Part shown: in pieces, positions 11,233 to 22,854 of the stretch
Position numbering within the stretch: the stretch's first letter is position 1
How the letters are laid out: each line of letters starts with the position of its first letter
NCBI GenBank assembly: GCA_036346395.1
Contig: CM070604.1
Location: 992,001 to 1,056,000, forward strand
Direction: 5' to 3'
Source: Hsuehochloa calcarea
Lineage: Eukaryota; Streptophyta; Magnoliopsida; Poales; Poaceae
DNA length: 64,000 nt
Notes under the pieces: generated by a model
Seen by the model: the letters and a program-made list of their open reading frames with translations, nothing else
What the model was told of the DNA's origin: nothing
Database searches by the model: none
Program-made: the position numbers and the translations under genes

Positions 11233-11559
11233 TTACACACTTTTCATGAAACGAACGCAAGATTTCAACGTGGATAGGTCGGCTGCGAAGAAGTGTTGCT
11301 CGCCCGAGGTGGAGGTGGCGACGGCGAAGGCGCGAGTGGTCAGCGTGAATTGAATTCCGTCGATGGATATGCTTCGCAGATCGGGAGTCCTCGCGTCGCT
11401 AGCCACCTCATATCGAACAAAAAAAAATGCTTCGCTGTTTATTGCTGTACCACGGTGGTCTAAGCCGTTCGTTGCTGCTCGGATGAGCCCTAATGCTCTC
11501 ATGTAGAGGATCCGCGTAACACCATGGCTCTCTCTGACAATGTTCGCAGTTTGCACCAT
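11233..11559 (-). CDS. Hypothetical 108-aa ORF
   Basis: An ATG-initiated ORF of 108 codons with no recognised domain and mixed composition. It has no visible exon partners and lies next to a Copia element. It may be a chance ORF or an exon of an unannotated gene. Confidence 0.2.
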   Translation of the reverse strand: MVQTANIVRESHGVTRILYMRALGLIRAATNGLDHRGTAINSEAFFFVRYEVASDARTPDLRSISIDGIQFTLTTRAFAVATSTSGEQHFFAADLSTLKSCVRFMKSV

Positions 11560-11748
11560 GTATCATTGGTTTCCTAGCTTCTATCGTTTTTGTTGCTACA
11601 GGTATACATACGTAAAAATACTATAAAAAATCAGCTGGGGGGTATGTTTCTCAAGGGAAAAGGTCTCTTCTCTGATCGATTCCTGTCTAACACAAGACCT
11701 CAAGACACAACATATTGGCCTACGTAGACTAACATTTCAGCTTCCACC

Positions 11749-11870
11749 TGTTAGGAATAGCAACTTGTATTATCAGGGGTCAAAAGGGCTAGTATATATA
11801 GACAAGTACAATATGCAAATAACCTTTCATAACAATGGGGAATAACACAACTATACAAATATCTCTAACA
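11749..11870 (-). repeat. 3' LTR of the short Copia element
   Basis: The 122-bp LTR is closely similar to the 5' copy at 13086-13206 and contains a tatatatag TATA-like stretch. Confidence 0.88.
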
Positions 11871-11882
11871 CCCCCATCAAAC

Positions 11883-12436
11883 TCATGGTGGATCAACAAC
11901 ACTGAGTTTGGAGAGGTAGAAGCGGTGCTGCGCTCGAGTCTGGGCCTTCGTGAAGAAATCACCCTGCTGAAGAGAGTGCTCCTGGCGAACCACTGACAGG
12001 TAGAGGGCATCTCCAGAGGGTTTATAGCGCTGACGAAGGTGAGTCCACATCTGGACAGCTGAAGAAAATCCCACAACCTTAGAAGAGAATCGAGGTGGAT
12101 ATCGGCGATGAAGGCGCAGCGGCGAAAGCGCCGTCGTCGCACCACTGAGTGTAGGCAGTCAATCGATCCATGTAGAAATCCAGAGCCTCTTGGTAGGCAG
12201 AGACAGCCTTCTCATCAAGAAGCCGACCTCAATGACCTTGTCGGTACGATCGAGGATAGCGCAGCAGCAGACGTAGGCTCCGTCGGAGGAGTAGGGCAAG
12301 GCGGGCCGGTGACATCGCTAGAGAGGACGCCCCAGAGACGAAGACCACGCATGTGGATGCGCATGTGAGATACGAAGTCAGTGTAATTAACACCGTCGAA
12401 TATCACCGGGCAGTAAGGGAGTGAAACGGTGCTCAT
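11883..12436 (-). pseudogene. Decayed Copia gag
   Basis: Fragments in different frames match the Copia gag N-terminal region: FDGVNYTDFVSHMRIHMRGL at 12215-12436 and VQMWTHLRQRYKPSGDALY at 11883-12074. Stops and frameshifts interrupt it. No zinc knuckle or pol follows. Confidence 0.7.
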
Positions 12437-13085
12437 TGGTAGGCGACGCTCGACGACGCGGCGACCAAGACAACGGTCTAACAGCGCGCGAGCGCGCGGC
12501 GGTTAGAACAACGTTTTTCCGATCGTCGTCACTTTTCTACGAATCGCCGACTTTTAATGGCCGAATCGCGGCCGCTTCGACGAGCATCGCTGGGGACTAG
12601 GGTTCCCCGTGATTGCTTCCGAGCGGCGCGACCGCCCGCGGCGGAGGTGATGGCGGTGGCGGCCGCCGCGCTGGCGGCGGCGGCGCGGCGCCCACGCGAG
12701 GAGTCGATGCAATGGCGCATCGCGACACTGGCGGCGCGATGGCGGCCGTTCAGCGTCGGCGCCAGCGACGGATGGTGGTGAAGGTGGTGCCAGCGAGACG
12801 TGACGGTGGCGCGACGTAAAATCGATGTCGCGAGGCGTGCGCGGCGACGGTGATTTAGCATGCGGCAATGCAGCGTTGATCCGAGCAAAGACTGAGGCCC
12901 GTCGGAGAGAGAGGCGGTAGTCGACGGGCGTTGATCCGAGCAGCACCTGAGGCCCGTGCGGAGACGAGGCGGTAGTTGGCCGTCGCCGTCGGGGGGAGAA
13001 GATGAAGCCGGCGGAGCGGCAGACAGAGTTGCACGAGCGAGAGGGAAGGCGGCGGCGAAGAGGTAACCCTAATACTCTGATACCA

Positions 13086-13206
13086 TATTAGGAATAGCAA
13101 CGTGTATTATCAGGGGCCAAAGGACCAGTACATATAGACAAGTACACTATGTAAATAACTCATCATAACAATAGATAATAACACAACTATACATATATCT
13201 CTAACA
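13086..13206 (-). repeat. 5' LTR of the short Copia element
   Basis: The 121-bp LTR differs from the 3' copy at a modest number of positions (its terminal CA reads TA), so the insertion is not recent. Confidence 0.88.
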
Positions 13207-13211
13207 CCACC

Positions 13212-13659
13212 AATATATACTTGCGTTTGTAAATTGTTCGTAATAGCGAAGAGGTCATGCAGTAAGCACTAAGCAATAGTATACTCGAATTATTAGTCAA
13301 AATCAATTCTACAGCTAAAGATCAACATGTTACATGCATAAACCCCTTTTTCCTACAAAGGCATATGTTCACTTTTAGTTTCATGGGTTGCTTTCATTAC
13401 ATATGACTAATTCGTGTTTTTTTGTATTCCAGATTAGTATGGCATGGCATGTACATACTTTTCTCCAAGAAAGATACAATAATAGACGTGGCGGGCACTT
13501 CATTTTTATTATTAAATAATCATTTTTTTAAAAAAAAGATATTTTATTAACGATCCACCAACAATTTTATTTTTAAATCTAACTCTTTTTGTTCACGCTA
13601 TCGATCATACAATAATTATTTTTTTCTCTCCATTCGTTTGCAGTTCCATGAATGACTAT
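13212..13659. other. Intergenic, AT-rich
   Basis: No gene recognised. Confidence 0.4.
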
Positions 13660-13883
13660 TGGGCCGAAATCCGGATATCCGAACTTGGTCTTATTGGGAT
13701 AATCCGTACCCGTATTCGTATCCACCGGATAGCATGTCTATCGTATTCGTTTCCGTTTCTAACAAATAAAAATTCGAATCCGTTTCCGATTCAAAAATTA
13801 TCCGAGAAAAATCCGATCCAAAATAATTCGAATCCGTTTCCGTTCGAATCAATTGAAAACTATCCGATCCGTTTTCAACCCTA
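13660..13883. mobile_element. Truncated hAT-like element end
   Basis: This segment, with repeated atccgaatccg/tatccg motifs and ending gttttcaaccccta-like at 13883, matches the right terminal part of the element at 51052-52203. The left end is missing, so it is a relic. It lies about 500 bp upstream of the kinase gene. Confidence 0.6.
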
Positions 13884-14411
13884 CGTGAATCATACGTCAC
13901 TGTGGTCTCCGTCTTCGTATCTTATTATGGCGATTTACACGACGGTGGGTGCATATTCCCGTGCGCTTGCTTGTCTGTGTCAAAGCTAGTTTCCTTCTGT
14001 TCAATCTTGTTTCCTCGCCGCCGCTTCCCTTCCATTCCCTTGCTCTGCTTCCCTTTTATTCGATTCGTTGTCTTCTTCTTCGTCTCTCCTCTGATGTGAA
14101 CAAGTATGAACTCGTCTTTAGCCTTCTCCGTCCCCTTTCGGCTCCCCTTCCTCTGCTGGTAGTCTGTTTCTTCTGAACCTGTTCTTGGATTTGTTTTGTC
14201 TCCATGAACAACTCCTAAAGCCTTGCGAATTAAATGTATCTCCTTTTTTTTAGAGTTCTTGATCATTCCTTTTCCTCAGCTCATTAAAGTTAGACCAAGC
14301 TTGCCATTTTGGACAGCTACTGGTACAGCAATTAACTTGTACATGACGCTCTAGCTCAATCTGCAGCTCTCCTCTCCAGTTTAACCAGTAACCTTGTGAA
14401 TTTGTGATCAG
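13884..14411 (+). promoter_or_regulatory. Upstream region of the kinase gene
   Basis: Pyrimidine-rich (cttcttcttcg, ctccttcc) sequence consistent with a promoter and 5' UTR. No defined TATA box is claimed. Confidence 0.35.
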
Positions 14412-16750
14412 ATGGGGTGCTTCACCTTCAAGAGCGGCAAGAACAAGACCAAGAAACAGCAGCAGGTTAGCGCCACGACGCCGCCCAAGTCGCCGGCGCC
14501 CAAATCCGACGGGCAGAAGAGCAGCAAGGCTTCGTCGGTGTCCACGCCGACGAGGAGCATACAGGAGTTGTCGGAGGAGAGAGGCGCGCAGCGGCTGCGG
14601 GTGTTCTACCTGGAGGAGCTCAGCAGCGCCACCAACGGATTCAGCCGCGCCCTCAAGGTCGGCGAGGGCGGCTTCGGCTCCGTCTACCGCGCCTTCTTCC
14701 GCTCCGCCGCCGCCGGCAGCGGCGGCCGGGTCGTCCTCGCCGTCAAGCGCCTCAACCAGCGCAGCTTGCAGGTCAGTTTGCTACATCTACTCTGTTTTTT
14801 CCGTTTAAGAAAAAAGATGCTCATCAAAAAGCTTGACTTGAGATAATTAATAGTGCGGTTACTAACACCTCGGCAAAGTAGCATTTGTGCAGTATGGTTA
14901 TCGATTTGCATGAACATGCATTTATCCATAGATTTGCAGTATGGTTTTGATGTTCCGTGTTAAAGAGAAGGAATCTGCAGTTTTTGCATTTTTTTGGTGT
15001 GGGTACAGGGCACATTCTCAAGACTAGAGATTGCCTGAAATTTCTCAAGACTTGTAATTGTAGTTAACAGGCCTAAAGATGACATCAATATCACCGTGGA
15101 TTTGACATTTCTGGTGTATGAGCATTACTGATTTTAAATCATTTTTGTGTGCCAATTCTACCAAGAACTACCAGCATCTAAAACTCTAGGGGTCCTGATT
15201 TGGATCGAGACCTAAAATAAAACTTGGAAAACCACTAGAAAATTAATTTGAGCTCCATGACAATCTTAACATATAAATAACACATCCACCAGGACTAGGA
15301 CATCCACTGATGTCAACTTCAACCAGAATCGCGCAACGAACCATGTGAACATTGGCCCGGACAGCATTACAAGCCAACATATTAAATTCTTGAATTCAGA
15401 ATCACGTTGTTACAACGTGCCAAGTTTGATCAGGACAAAAGTAGATGATTGGATGCCAGTACATAAAACAAACTTCATAGAATTTTCAGTTGTCGAACCG
15501 TGCTGCTTAAAAATCATGATCATTTTTATCTGGAATAGCAATGAAGCACACTCAAAAAGAAAAGTAAACATCTGTCGACAAATATCACTTGCCTGAAAAT
15601 TTGTGATTTTTTTCCTGATTTCAGGGGCACAAGCAGTGGCTTGCTGAAGTCCAATTCCTAGGTGTTCTTGAGCACCCGAATCTAGTAAAGCTTATTGGAT
15701 ACTGTGCAGTGGATTCAGAAGCAGGCAAGCACAGGCTGCTGGTGTACGAGTTCATGCCCAACAAGAGCCTGGATGATCATCTGTTCAACCGAGCACATCC
15801 TCCCCTTTCCTGGAGAATGAGACTGCAGATCATGATTGGCGCGGCGCGGGGCCTAGATTATCTCCATGAAGGACTGCAAGAAGTCCAGGTTTCCTCGAAA
15901 GCATTGCTCTTTCTGAACCGACAAAATTTCTAGCATCTTTCACTTACCTATGGTCGCCAGGATATATGTACATTGTCTGAAACTCTGAACTGAACCATCT
16001 TTTTTGCCGCATTTGTCTGCTCAATTGTTTAAGAATAACAAGACTAATTGTCAAGATCTGATCCGTAGCCTTTTAGTTTGGCAGGTGATATACAGGGATT
16101 TTAAAGCATCCAACATTCTTCTCGACGCCGATTTCAAGCCAAAACTATCAGACTTCGGCCTGGCAAGGGAGGGGCCAACCGAAGGAAAAACACATGTATC
16201 CACCGCGGTACGTACGTACCCGCTGAATGTGATCTACTGCCATCCATGTGATTCACCGTGAATCGAATCTTGCGTAAATTCCATATCGTTTCATTGCAGC
16301 TAATATATGTGCCATGTTTGTTGCATCTGACAAGCTAGCTGCATCTGAATGGCTGCTGATGATCAGGTGGTGGGGACGCATGGGTACGCCGCGCCGGACT
16401 ACATCGAGACAGGTCACCTGACGATCAAGAGCGACGTGTGGAGCTTCGGCGTGGTGCTGTACGAGATCCTGACGGGGCGGCGGTCGCTGGAGCGGAGCCG
16501 GCCGGCGGAGGAGCAGAAGCTGCTGGTGTGGGTGCGGCGGCACCCGCCGGACGGCCAGAGCTTCAGGTCCATCATGGACCCGCGGCTGGGCGGGCGGTAC
16601 CCGGCGGCGGCCGCGCGCGAGGTGGCGAGGCTGGCCGACCGCTGCCTCTGCAAGAACCCCAAGGAGCGGCCGGCGATGAGGGACGTCGTGGAGGAGCTCG
16701 AGCGGGTGGTCCAGATGGAGCCCCAGCCTCCGCTGCCGGCCAAGAGATGA
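14412..16750 (+). CDS. Receptor-like cytoplasmic kinase, class VII (PBL/PCRK-like)
   Basis: Exons 14412-14771, 15625-15888, 16085-16207 and 16367-16750 (all phase 0) give 376 residues. The N terminus MGCF is a classic N-myristoylation (Gly2) plus palmitoylation (Cys3) signal, implying plasma-membrane attachment. A 60-residue basic/Ser linker follows. The kinase domain has GEGGFGSV (84-91), Lys112 in VLAVK, Glu128, RD at 212-213 in VIYRDFKASNILL, and DFG at 231-233. The activation segment GTHGYAAPDY (252-261) has APD in place of APE. All catalytic residues are present. RLCK VII proteins relay signals from pattern-recognition receptors. The exact paralogue is not determined. Confidence 0.92.
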
Positions 16751-16797
16751 CGATGGCTGACCAGCTGCAATTTCTTCGCTGCATCAACAAGTTTACA

Positions 16798-16833
16798 AGA
16801 AGAAGAAGAAGAAGAAGAAGAAGAAGAAGAAGA
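16798..16833 (+). repeat. (AGA)n microsatellite in kinase 3' UTR
   Basis: About 12 AGA units start 48 bp after the kinase stop codon. Confidence 0.85.
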
Positions 16834-18356
16834 GGTGTACAAGATGAGATGCATCAAGCTATAGAGAGATCTAGCTCATGAGATGAAGCTGTAACAAAAA
16901 TGTAAGGCTATGCCAGTAGATATATACATGCATGGTATGCATGGTGGAGGAGAATAATATCAGGCAATGTGTTTCAATCAGCCATGCTTGTTACACTTGT
17001 TGTCAAGTACTACTAGTATTGGATACATCTTGCGCGAAACAAAGTCTTTCTTTTTGCACGCAGCCCTAATGGAGACGAACTGCACGAAGAAAACTCTTCC
17101 AGACAGGCAGCCGGCACACTTAGACGCACCCTAAGGACCAACCCTGGTCGGATCGCCATCCCTCCCCGTGGGCCGTCTCTCCCAACCCCAAGCAAATCGC
17201 TCGCCGGCCGCCGCTTCCCCTCGTCTTCTTCTTCCCTGGAACTGGAAGCGAACCTGCCGTGCCGGCGAAGCTGCCTTCCGTCGCCTGTCCCTGCCGTCCC
17301 AAATCTCCGCTGGTGAGTGGTGCAGGCAAAGAAGCTGACGCTAGTGCAGACGGTGGCGGCTGCAGGAGTCTTCTCCGCCATCTCCTTCTGGTAACATCAA
17401 TAACCTGGTACGATCTTCTAGTGTCCCCCAGCCAAATCTATGTATATGTTTATCGCATTTTAGATTCGTGTACTATCAACTATGCCAGCATCTATTTAAA
17501 CTGAAGAAGAAAAAAACAAGGTAAAGAGATGCTTCCTAGTGAATGCTTTTTATGAATAATGAGTGATGCGTCAAACCAATTTTGGTTCAACTTAAGTACT
17601 TAACAATATATATGCTTGGATGCAAACACATTGTTGTGTAGTACTACTTCAAAAGAAGGGTGAAATGATAAAGCTTGACAAGTCTCTTGAGGTGTGCAAG
17701 AGAAACCAGTTTTTGGTTGGCCCCTTGTCTACTTCTGAAAACCATGGCTTGCAAGATTCCTTGGGACAGTGCCTCCTTCAGTAACCAGTCAGTTATGGTT
17801 GGCGATCGGTTGGAGTCTAGTATTGGGCATCAAGCACTATCTGATTTCATACTGATTTTAACGACTTGTTTGCAGCATTTGCAAGGGGGTAAAGGAGGCT
17901 ACAAGCAGCAAAGATAGCTTTCTGTTTTATATTGCTTCAGAGAGCTAAATTTGTTTGACAATGTTAAATGCAGGGAAAATTAAGTTTTGGCAGAAGGGTG
18001 TTGTTTAGCATAAGCATGGGAATACATATATTTAGAAATTGGGAGGAGGGTTAGAACAAGGTGGATGTTTGATATAGATGTTCTTTCATTAACTAGGAAC
18101 TCAAAGCCTCGACTTCTAACAACAGCTGTATGGTAACCAAAGAGCTAAGGTGGCTGGTGCTGATGAGGGCTATAGGACATTTGGTGTTGGCATAATTGTA
18201 TTTTTTATGGAATGTTTGAATTATAAAAGTTATTGAGGACATTCAATGCTCATTATGTTAGGTTATTCCAGCGTATCCATTTTGCGATGATGATTTTCTT
18301 GTACAAGTTGTACACATTACTCAAGTTTACAAGAGTTTACAAAAAGACTTATGTGG
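16834..18356 (+). other. Kinase 3' flank, then GC-rich leader-like and exon-like sequence
   Basis: Sequence 17110-17400 is GC- and pyrimidine-rich like a grass 5' UTR or first exon. The stretch 17660-17795 has a coding-like frame (…KLDKSLEVCKRNQFLVGP…). These could be 5' parts of the gene whose last exon is split by Copia at 20898. No complete model can be built. Confidence 0.3.
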
Positions 18357-18741
18357 TCGCTACTATAAAAAGACTAATACTGGACGCCTCATCACAGACG
18401 GTTTACCAAAACCGTCGTATTAAATACAATTATAGACGGTTTTAGTTTAGCGACAGTCTGTGTTACTTTTTGCGTTAAAGAACCGTCTGCGATATTACTA
18501 ACCGTCTATGATATTTAGTAATATCACAAACGGTTCTTGTATGTGATATTTCACAGATGGTTTTCAACATAAACCGTCTGTGACTTCCCGTCCTCATATA
18601 CAAACCGTCTGTGATAATCTCATTTATTTCAGAACTGACCCTCACAGATCGATCTGTCTTAAATTCCAGCTCTGTAAGTGTGTACAATCACGGTCAACGT
18701 TTGTGTAATACCGATAAATATTATATTTAACTCCTTGCTTT

Positions 18742-18775
18742 TGTGTGTGTGTGTATATATATACACACACACACA
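18742..18775. repeat. GT/AT/AC palindromic dinucleotide tract
   Basis: A (GT)n-(AT)n-(AC)n run forms a near-perfect 34-bp palindrome inside the CACTA element. Confidence 0.8.
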
Positions 18776-18776
18776 T

Positions 18777-19478
18777 ATGATTTCTGAAGCGGAATTAAGG
18801 AATTCATCGGTAGGTTTCCTCGACCCACACTTGGTCTCCTTGCAAACCATCAAGGACGATGCAAAATTCATCGAGGATTACATGATAGAGTCATTGTTGG
18901 CTTACCGCGATAAAGAATTTATATTTTTGCCCTACAACCAGGAGTAAGTGCTGCACTAGTGACTATATTTGTTGATTTGTACTTTATAAGCAACCCAAAC
19001 TTAGATTTAATGACCATAACGATATACATATGTAGGTTCCACTGGATTCTAATTGTAATTATATCAAAACGGAACATGGTAATATACCTACATTCCCTAA
19101 AGAGAGCCGCACACAATTTCACAATTGTCCGACAATTAATCGACAGGTAAACACATTTCCTCCATAGATAACTCTGTTGTAGTCTTTACTTCCTTTGCAA
19201 TGGCTAAGGCTAACTTCTTGGAATCACGTAGGTCGTTCATCGTGTACTATGCTAAAGGAGGGAACATCAAGGGAAGTATTCTGCGACATGATCTAAATTT
19301 ACCGGTATTCGCTAGTACACATTAATCCTATAAAACACTTCGTACTAATGCCTCTCGAACTAACCAATTCTATTTTTTGCAGTGCCACCAGCAGCCATCG
19401 CCCTGCAATATCCGTGGATACTATATTTGCCACAACATAGAACTACTCGTCGGTTCCGCGATGACCACCGATCCTCAG
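18777..19478 (+). pseudogene. ULP1-like (C48) cysteine peptidase remnant within CACTA
   Basis: Successive exon-like pieces read FHWILIVIISK…VIYLHSLKR (about 19036-19110) and CHQQPSPCNIRGYYIC (about 19382-19430). These match the C-terminal peptidase domain that plant CACTA elements often carry. The histidine of the catalytic site (HW) is kept. The aspartate of the usual DSL motif reads His (HSL), and the Cys expected before GYY reads Arg. The domain is therefore probably inactive. Splice boundaries are plausible but not certain. Confidence 0.55.
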
Positions 19479-20135
19479 GTTTGTCAATCTTGAAATAATT
19501 ATTTCATACTTATCAATTTATATATGCAGGAAATTAATCTTCCCATCGACAGGTTGCGAGCATCAATACAACTGTATTGTAACAAGGCCAGCTCATAAAC
19601 ATTCGAGGACAGTTTGCGTCATTCTTGAACCGTGATGTCATAAATCCAAATAGAAAGTTCCACAATGTAGATTGAACTTAATAGTACATGTGTGTAAACG
19701 TTCATGAATGGTTAATTTTAGTTAACTGATTTGTGAATTAGATGTGCTTGTTTCTGAAATGAATATGAATTGGATGTATACATGTACTTGCTTGTGTTGT
19801 TTTAGCTTATTTCAGAGGGCATGACTAGCATTTCCTGAGGCTAGCCAATAAACATAAATAGATTTAGCAATACAAAAGATATCACCGACGGTTCTTTAGG
19901 ACAAACTGTTTGTGATACATCAGCTCTCACAGACGGTTTTATCTACAAATCGTATGTGATACATCATCTATCACAGACGGCTTCATCTACAAAAACGTCT
20001 GTGATGATCTCATGTCATTACTGACATATAAACTCAGACAACTCATGAAACCGTCTGTGATGATGTTTTTGAACCGTCTGTAAAGATATTTTCTGTAGTC
20101 GTAGATGATTTTTTTTTTTTAAAAAATGTTTACAG

Positions 20136-20188
20136 ATCCTGCCCTGCAATGTCAAGAACAAGAATGGATGTTCATCATCAATGACAAG
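20136..20188 (+). other. Possible small host exon
   Basis: A 53-bp piece between tttacag and a gtta donor reads as PALQCQEQEWMFIINDK in one frame. It is a candidate internal exon of the gene ending at 20751-20897/30912-30995. Confidence 0.25.
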
Positions 20189-20750
20189 GTTAGCTATTAG
20201 AAGAGTTTACCGAGTAGGAACATTATCAGATAAAAATCTCGGCAGTGTTTTACTACTCATGCTCTTCAAATTTATGCAAATGATTTATAATAGAATTTGA
20301 TACGTGTTGTCAATACCTTTTCTTTACCGGGATAACAGTGTTGTACGGGTGATAATGATCTGATTTTCATGCCATGAATTTGTTGAACTCCTGGCTCTAA
20401 TCATAAGGGCCATCTCTTTTGCGGAAAAACTTGTAGGAATTACGCTGTCATGGTGCGTTTTTTTTCCCGTTTCCGTGAAGTTTCATTTGTTGTTGGCTGC
20501 CTACACAAGCAAGGATGATTTTAGTATGAACTACAAACAAAACATCTGTAGGTTGAGAGATATCTTGCAAATATCTGTAGTCCTTTTCTGTTTCCAATGA
20601 GCCGAGACACTTTATTATGCAGATGTCTTGTTCAGCACAATAATTCCTCCTCCTTTTTTTTGTGTGTGTAGCTGGTGGAGCTTGGAAGTTTCGTTTTCAT
20701 GCTTATTCCTTTTGTACCTTTGGCACCTTTCTTGCTGAGCTGTTTTGCAG
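20189..20750 (+). other. Probable intron of disrupted host gene
   Basis: No gene recognised. It ends in a good acceptor (tgttttgcag, 20741-20750). Confidence 0.3.
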
Positions 20751-20897
20751 ATGTGTTCAGGCATGAGTGAGTTGAACATGTTGTACGATGTGAGTGCCAC
20801 AAACATAAGAGATATAGCGGATACTGGTTCGATCTGGACATTGGCCGCAGATAGATCAGCGGTGTTAGCGGCTGGCCCACTAGGAGGAGTTAAGAGG
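20751..20897 (+). pseudogene. Host terminal exon, left half (split by Copia)
   Basis: After the acceptor at 20749-20750 the frame is open for exactly 49 codons (MCSGMSELNMLYDVSATNIR…SAVLAAGPLGG…) up to the Copia insertion point. The same frame resumes past the element at 30912 without a shift, once the duplicated 5 bp (agagg) is counted once. The composition is clearly protein-like, but I do not recognise the family. The gene is broken by a 10-kb insertion unless the transcript tolerates it. Confidence 0.5.
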
Positions 20898-21006
20898 TGG
20901 TAGAATAGTACTTTTTTGTTTTTTTTGTGTATATGATAATTTTTTGTACTTTCTATATATATTACACATTGGGTCCTCTTAAATATACGCATATTATTCA
21001 TAATAT
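20898..21006 (+). repeat. 5' LTR of outer Copia
   Basis: Starts TGGTAGAATAG (canonical TGTTAAAATAG in the 3' copy) and ends ATAATA. It is diverged from the 3' LTR. Confidence 0.85.
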
Positions 21007-21449
21007 GGTATCAGAGTTAAAGCACTAACCTAGCTCTCCTTCCGTTGCCATCCGACCGCCGCCATGTGCTCCCAGCCGTCCGACGCCGAGCACCGCCGGA
21101 TCTGTCGCCACCAGATCGCCGACGCCGCTCGTTGGTCGCCCATGAGGTCGCCGCCGTCTCACGCGCTGCCGTCGCCGTCTGGTTGTCATCCGTACCCGCG
21201 TCGGCCATATGCCGCCGCGGGGCCGCGCGCCGCGCCGCCGCTTCGACCATCCGGTTGTCATCGTGCATTCGACGCCGCCACCGCCATCAAGAGAGGAGAT
21301 GGGAACTAGGTTCCCCCATTGCTCGATCGGTTTCGGCTAAGTGGGCCGATTTAATCTGCCCAAGAAAAAAAAATGTTGCTCTAACCGTCGCGCTGTCACG
21401 CGCCTCTTGTTAGACTTCGTTGCCTTGGTCGCCGCGCCGTTCAACGCCG

Positions 21450-22850
21450 CCTACCGATGGTTTTTGTTCCATCAGCTGCGATCTCATTCTTGGGAACCAA
21501 GCTTAATGGGACGAACTATCAGGTTGTGGTCTTCACTCATGGAGATCACGCTCGATGGTCTTCGCCTCTGGGACATGTCACTGGTGCCCGACCTTGTCTG
21601 TTGTCGTCAGTTCAGCCTTCTCCTCGACAGTCTGCTTCTACACCTCTTGCAGAAGATGAGGCCGCCAAGAAGGAGGTAGAGGCCGCTATTGCTGCTGCTG
21701 ATGATGCCTTTCAATATGCCATAGACGCTTTTGAGTGCTAGTGTGCTGATGAGGTCCGTGTTCGAGCCATCTTGGTGGTCAGCATCGACGACTCTATCCA
21801 GCCAGATATTGTTGGTCTGCTTGCTACTCGTCAGATCCGGGAGTACTTGCGCGAGCGATACCAGCAAAGCAGCGATGCTCAGTTCTTTTCGCTTCAACGT
21901 GAGTTGGAGACACTTCGCTAGGAGGACTCCTCCATCGACGACTTCTTTTGAGCCCTGGCCGTCTCTGACGCCAGCTTGACGAGCTCGCTTCTCCGTTCTG
22001 CCAGGAGTGTCATAAAGTGCAAAGGCGATCGTTATCACCTTCGCCTTTATGACTTCGTGTGCCGTCTTTGCCCGGAGTTTGAGCCTGTCAGGGATCAATT
22101 GCTGAGTCACTCACCATGACCGACAGTCACCGAGGCTCTTTCGACGCTTCGTGCTGAGGTGCTTCGCCGCTAATTAGCAGCACAGTTTATTCCGGCTGTG
22201 CTTGCCACTCCTTCTTCTTCGACCACACCGATGGTTTCTGCTTCGACTCCAGTCCCTCCTCAGGTGTCTATTTTCGCTCCTGTTTTTGCACCAACTAGGG
22301 TTCATTGCAATTATTGCAAGAACTTCAGGCACAACTATCAGCGTTGTGCGGTGCAGAAATAGCAGAACAAGGCGCGTGGGGCTGATGATCCAAGGGGGGC
22401 AGCGAGGCCCTTCCTCAACGGGAGGATAAACTAGCATGCTAGGACCTTCTCAGCAAGGTGACTCTGTTCAACGGTTCTGTTAGGCTCTACTTCAGCAGCT
22501 CTCTCACAATTCAGCAGATTCTGACAGTCTAGCTCAAATATCTCCTCAAGGTACTTCTTGGGTTCTGAATTCTGGTGCCTCTTTCCACATGACACTGGAC
22601 TCCACATCTCCCACTTCAGTAGAACCTTCTGTTTTTCCTATCTCTGTTCAGATAGCTGACAGTACTCCTCTGTCTGTCAGCCGTCAGAGCACTTTTTTGT
22701 CCACTGACTTTTCTGTTCCAACTGTTTCTTATGTTCCCTAGCTTACCATGCAGCTTCTCTCGGTGGGTTAGCTCATCGATCTTGGCTGTAGGGTTAGTTT
22801 TGACTCTCACATCTGTTTCATCCAAGATCAACAGATAGGGGCGACACTTG
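21450..22850 (+). pseudogene. Decayed Copia gag and protease region
   Basis: Fragments across three frames include SFLGTKLNGTNYQ, LATRQIREYLRERYQQSSD, a zinc knuckle CNYCKNFRHNYQRC (CX2CX4HX4C kept, about 22300) and a protease-like segment WVLNSGASFHMT (the usual catalytic DSG reads NSG). Several stops and frameshifts are present. Confidence 0.75.
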
Positions 22851-22854
22851 GGAC

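Larger units (their letters stand above)
11749..13206 (-). mobile_element. Short non-autonomous Copia element with short LTRs
   Basis: Two direct repeats of 122 and 121 bp, TGTTAGAGATA… to …CCTAACA on the minus strand, bound the element. A perfect 5-bp target duplication ccacc lies at 11744-11748 and 13207-13211. The primer-binding site TGGTATCAGAG (complement of initiator Met-tRNA) directly abuts the 5' LTR (plus 13075-13085). A polypurine tract (GATGGGGG) abuts the 3' LTR at about 11871-11880. The interior has only a decayed Copia gag plus a GC-rich block (12440-13060) of unknown origin. It lacks protease, integrase and reverse transcriptase, so it needs trans help. Confidence 0.9.
18357..20100 (+). 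mobile_element. Decayed CACTA (En/Spm-type) transposon
   Basis: Both ends carry many copies of a subterminal motif, ACAGACGG / CCGTCTGTGA, in opposite orientations (18395-18660 and 19885-20090), typical of grass CACTA elements. The extreme ends resemble degenerate CACTA termini (ctactataaaaag at the left; the complement ctacagaaaat at the right). A possible 3-bp duplication, tcg, flanks them. No transposase was found. The interior carries a peptidase relic (18777-19478). Confidence 0.65.

Noticed and set aside
13902..14266. Overlapping ORFs on both strands before the kinase gene
   Set aside because: Low-complexity frames of a pyrimidine-rich 5' UTR with no domain.
16253..16881. Several long frames overlapping the kinase's last exon
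   Set aside because: Shadows of a very GC-rich coding exon. The kinase frame carries all motifs.
17013..17381. 122-codon minus-strand ORF
   Set aside because: Arises from GC-rich leader-like sequence, with no recognised domain.
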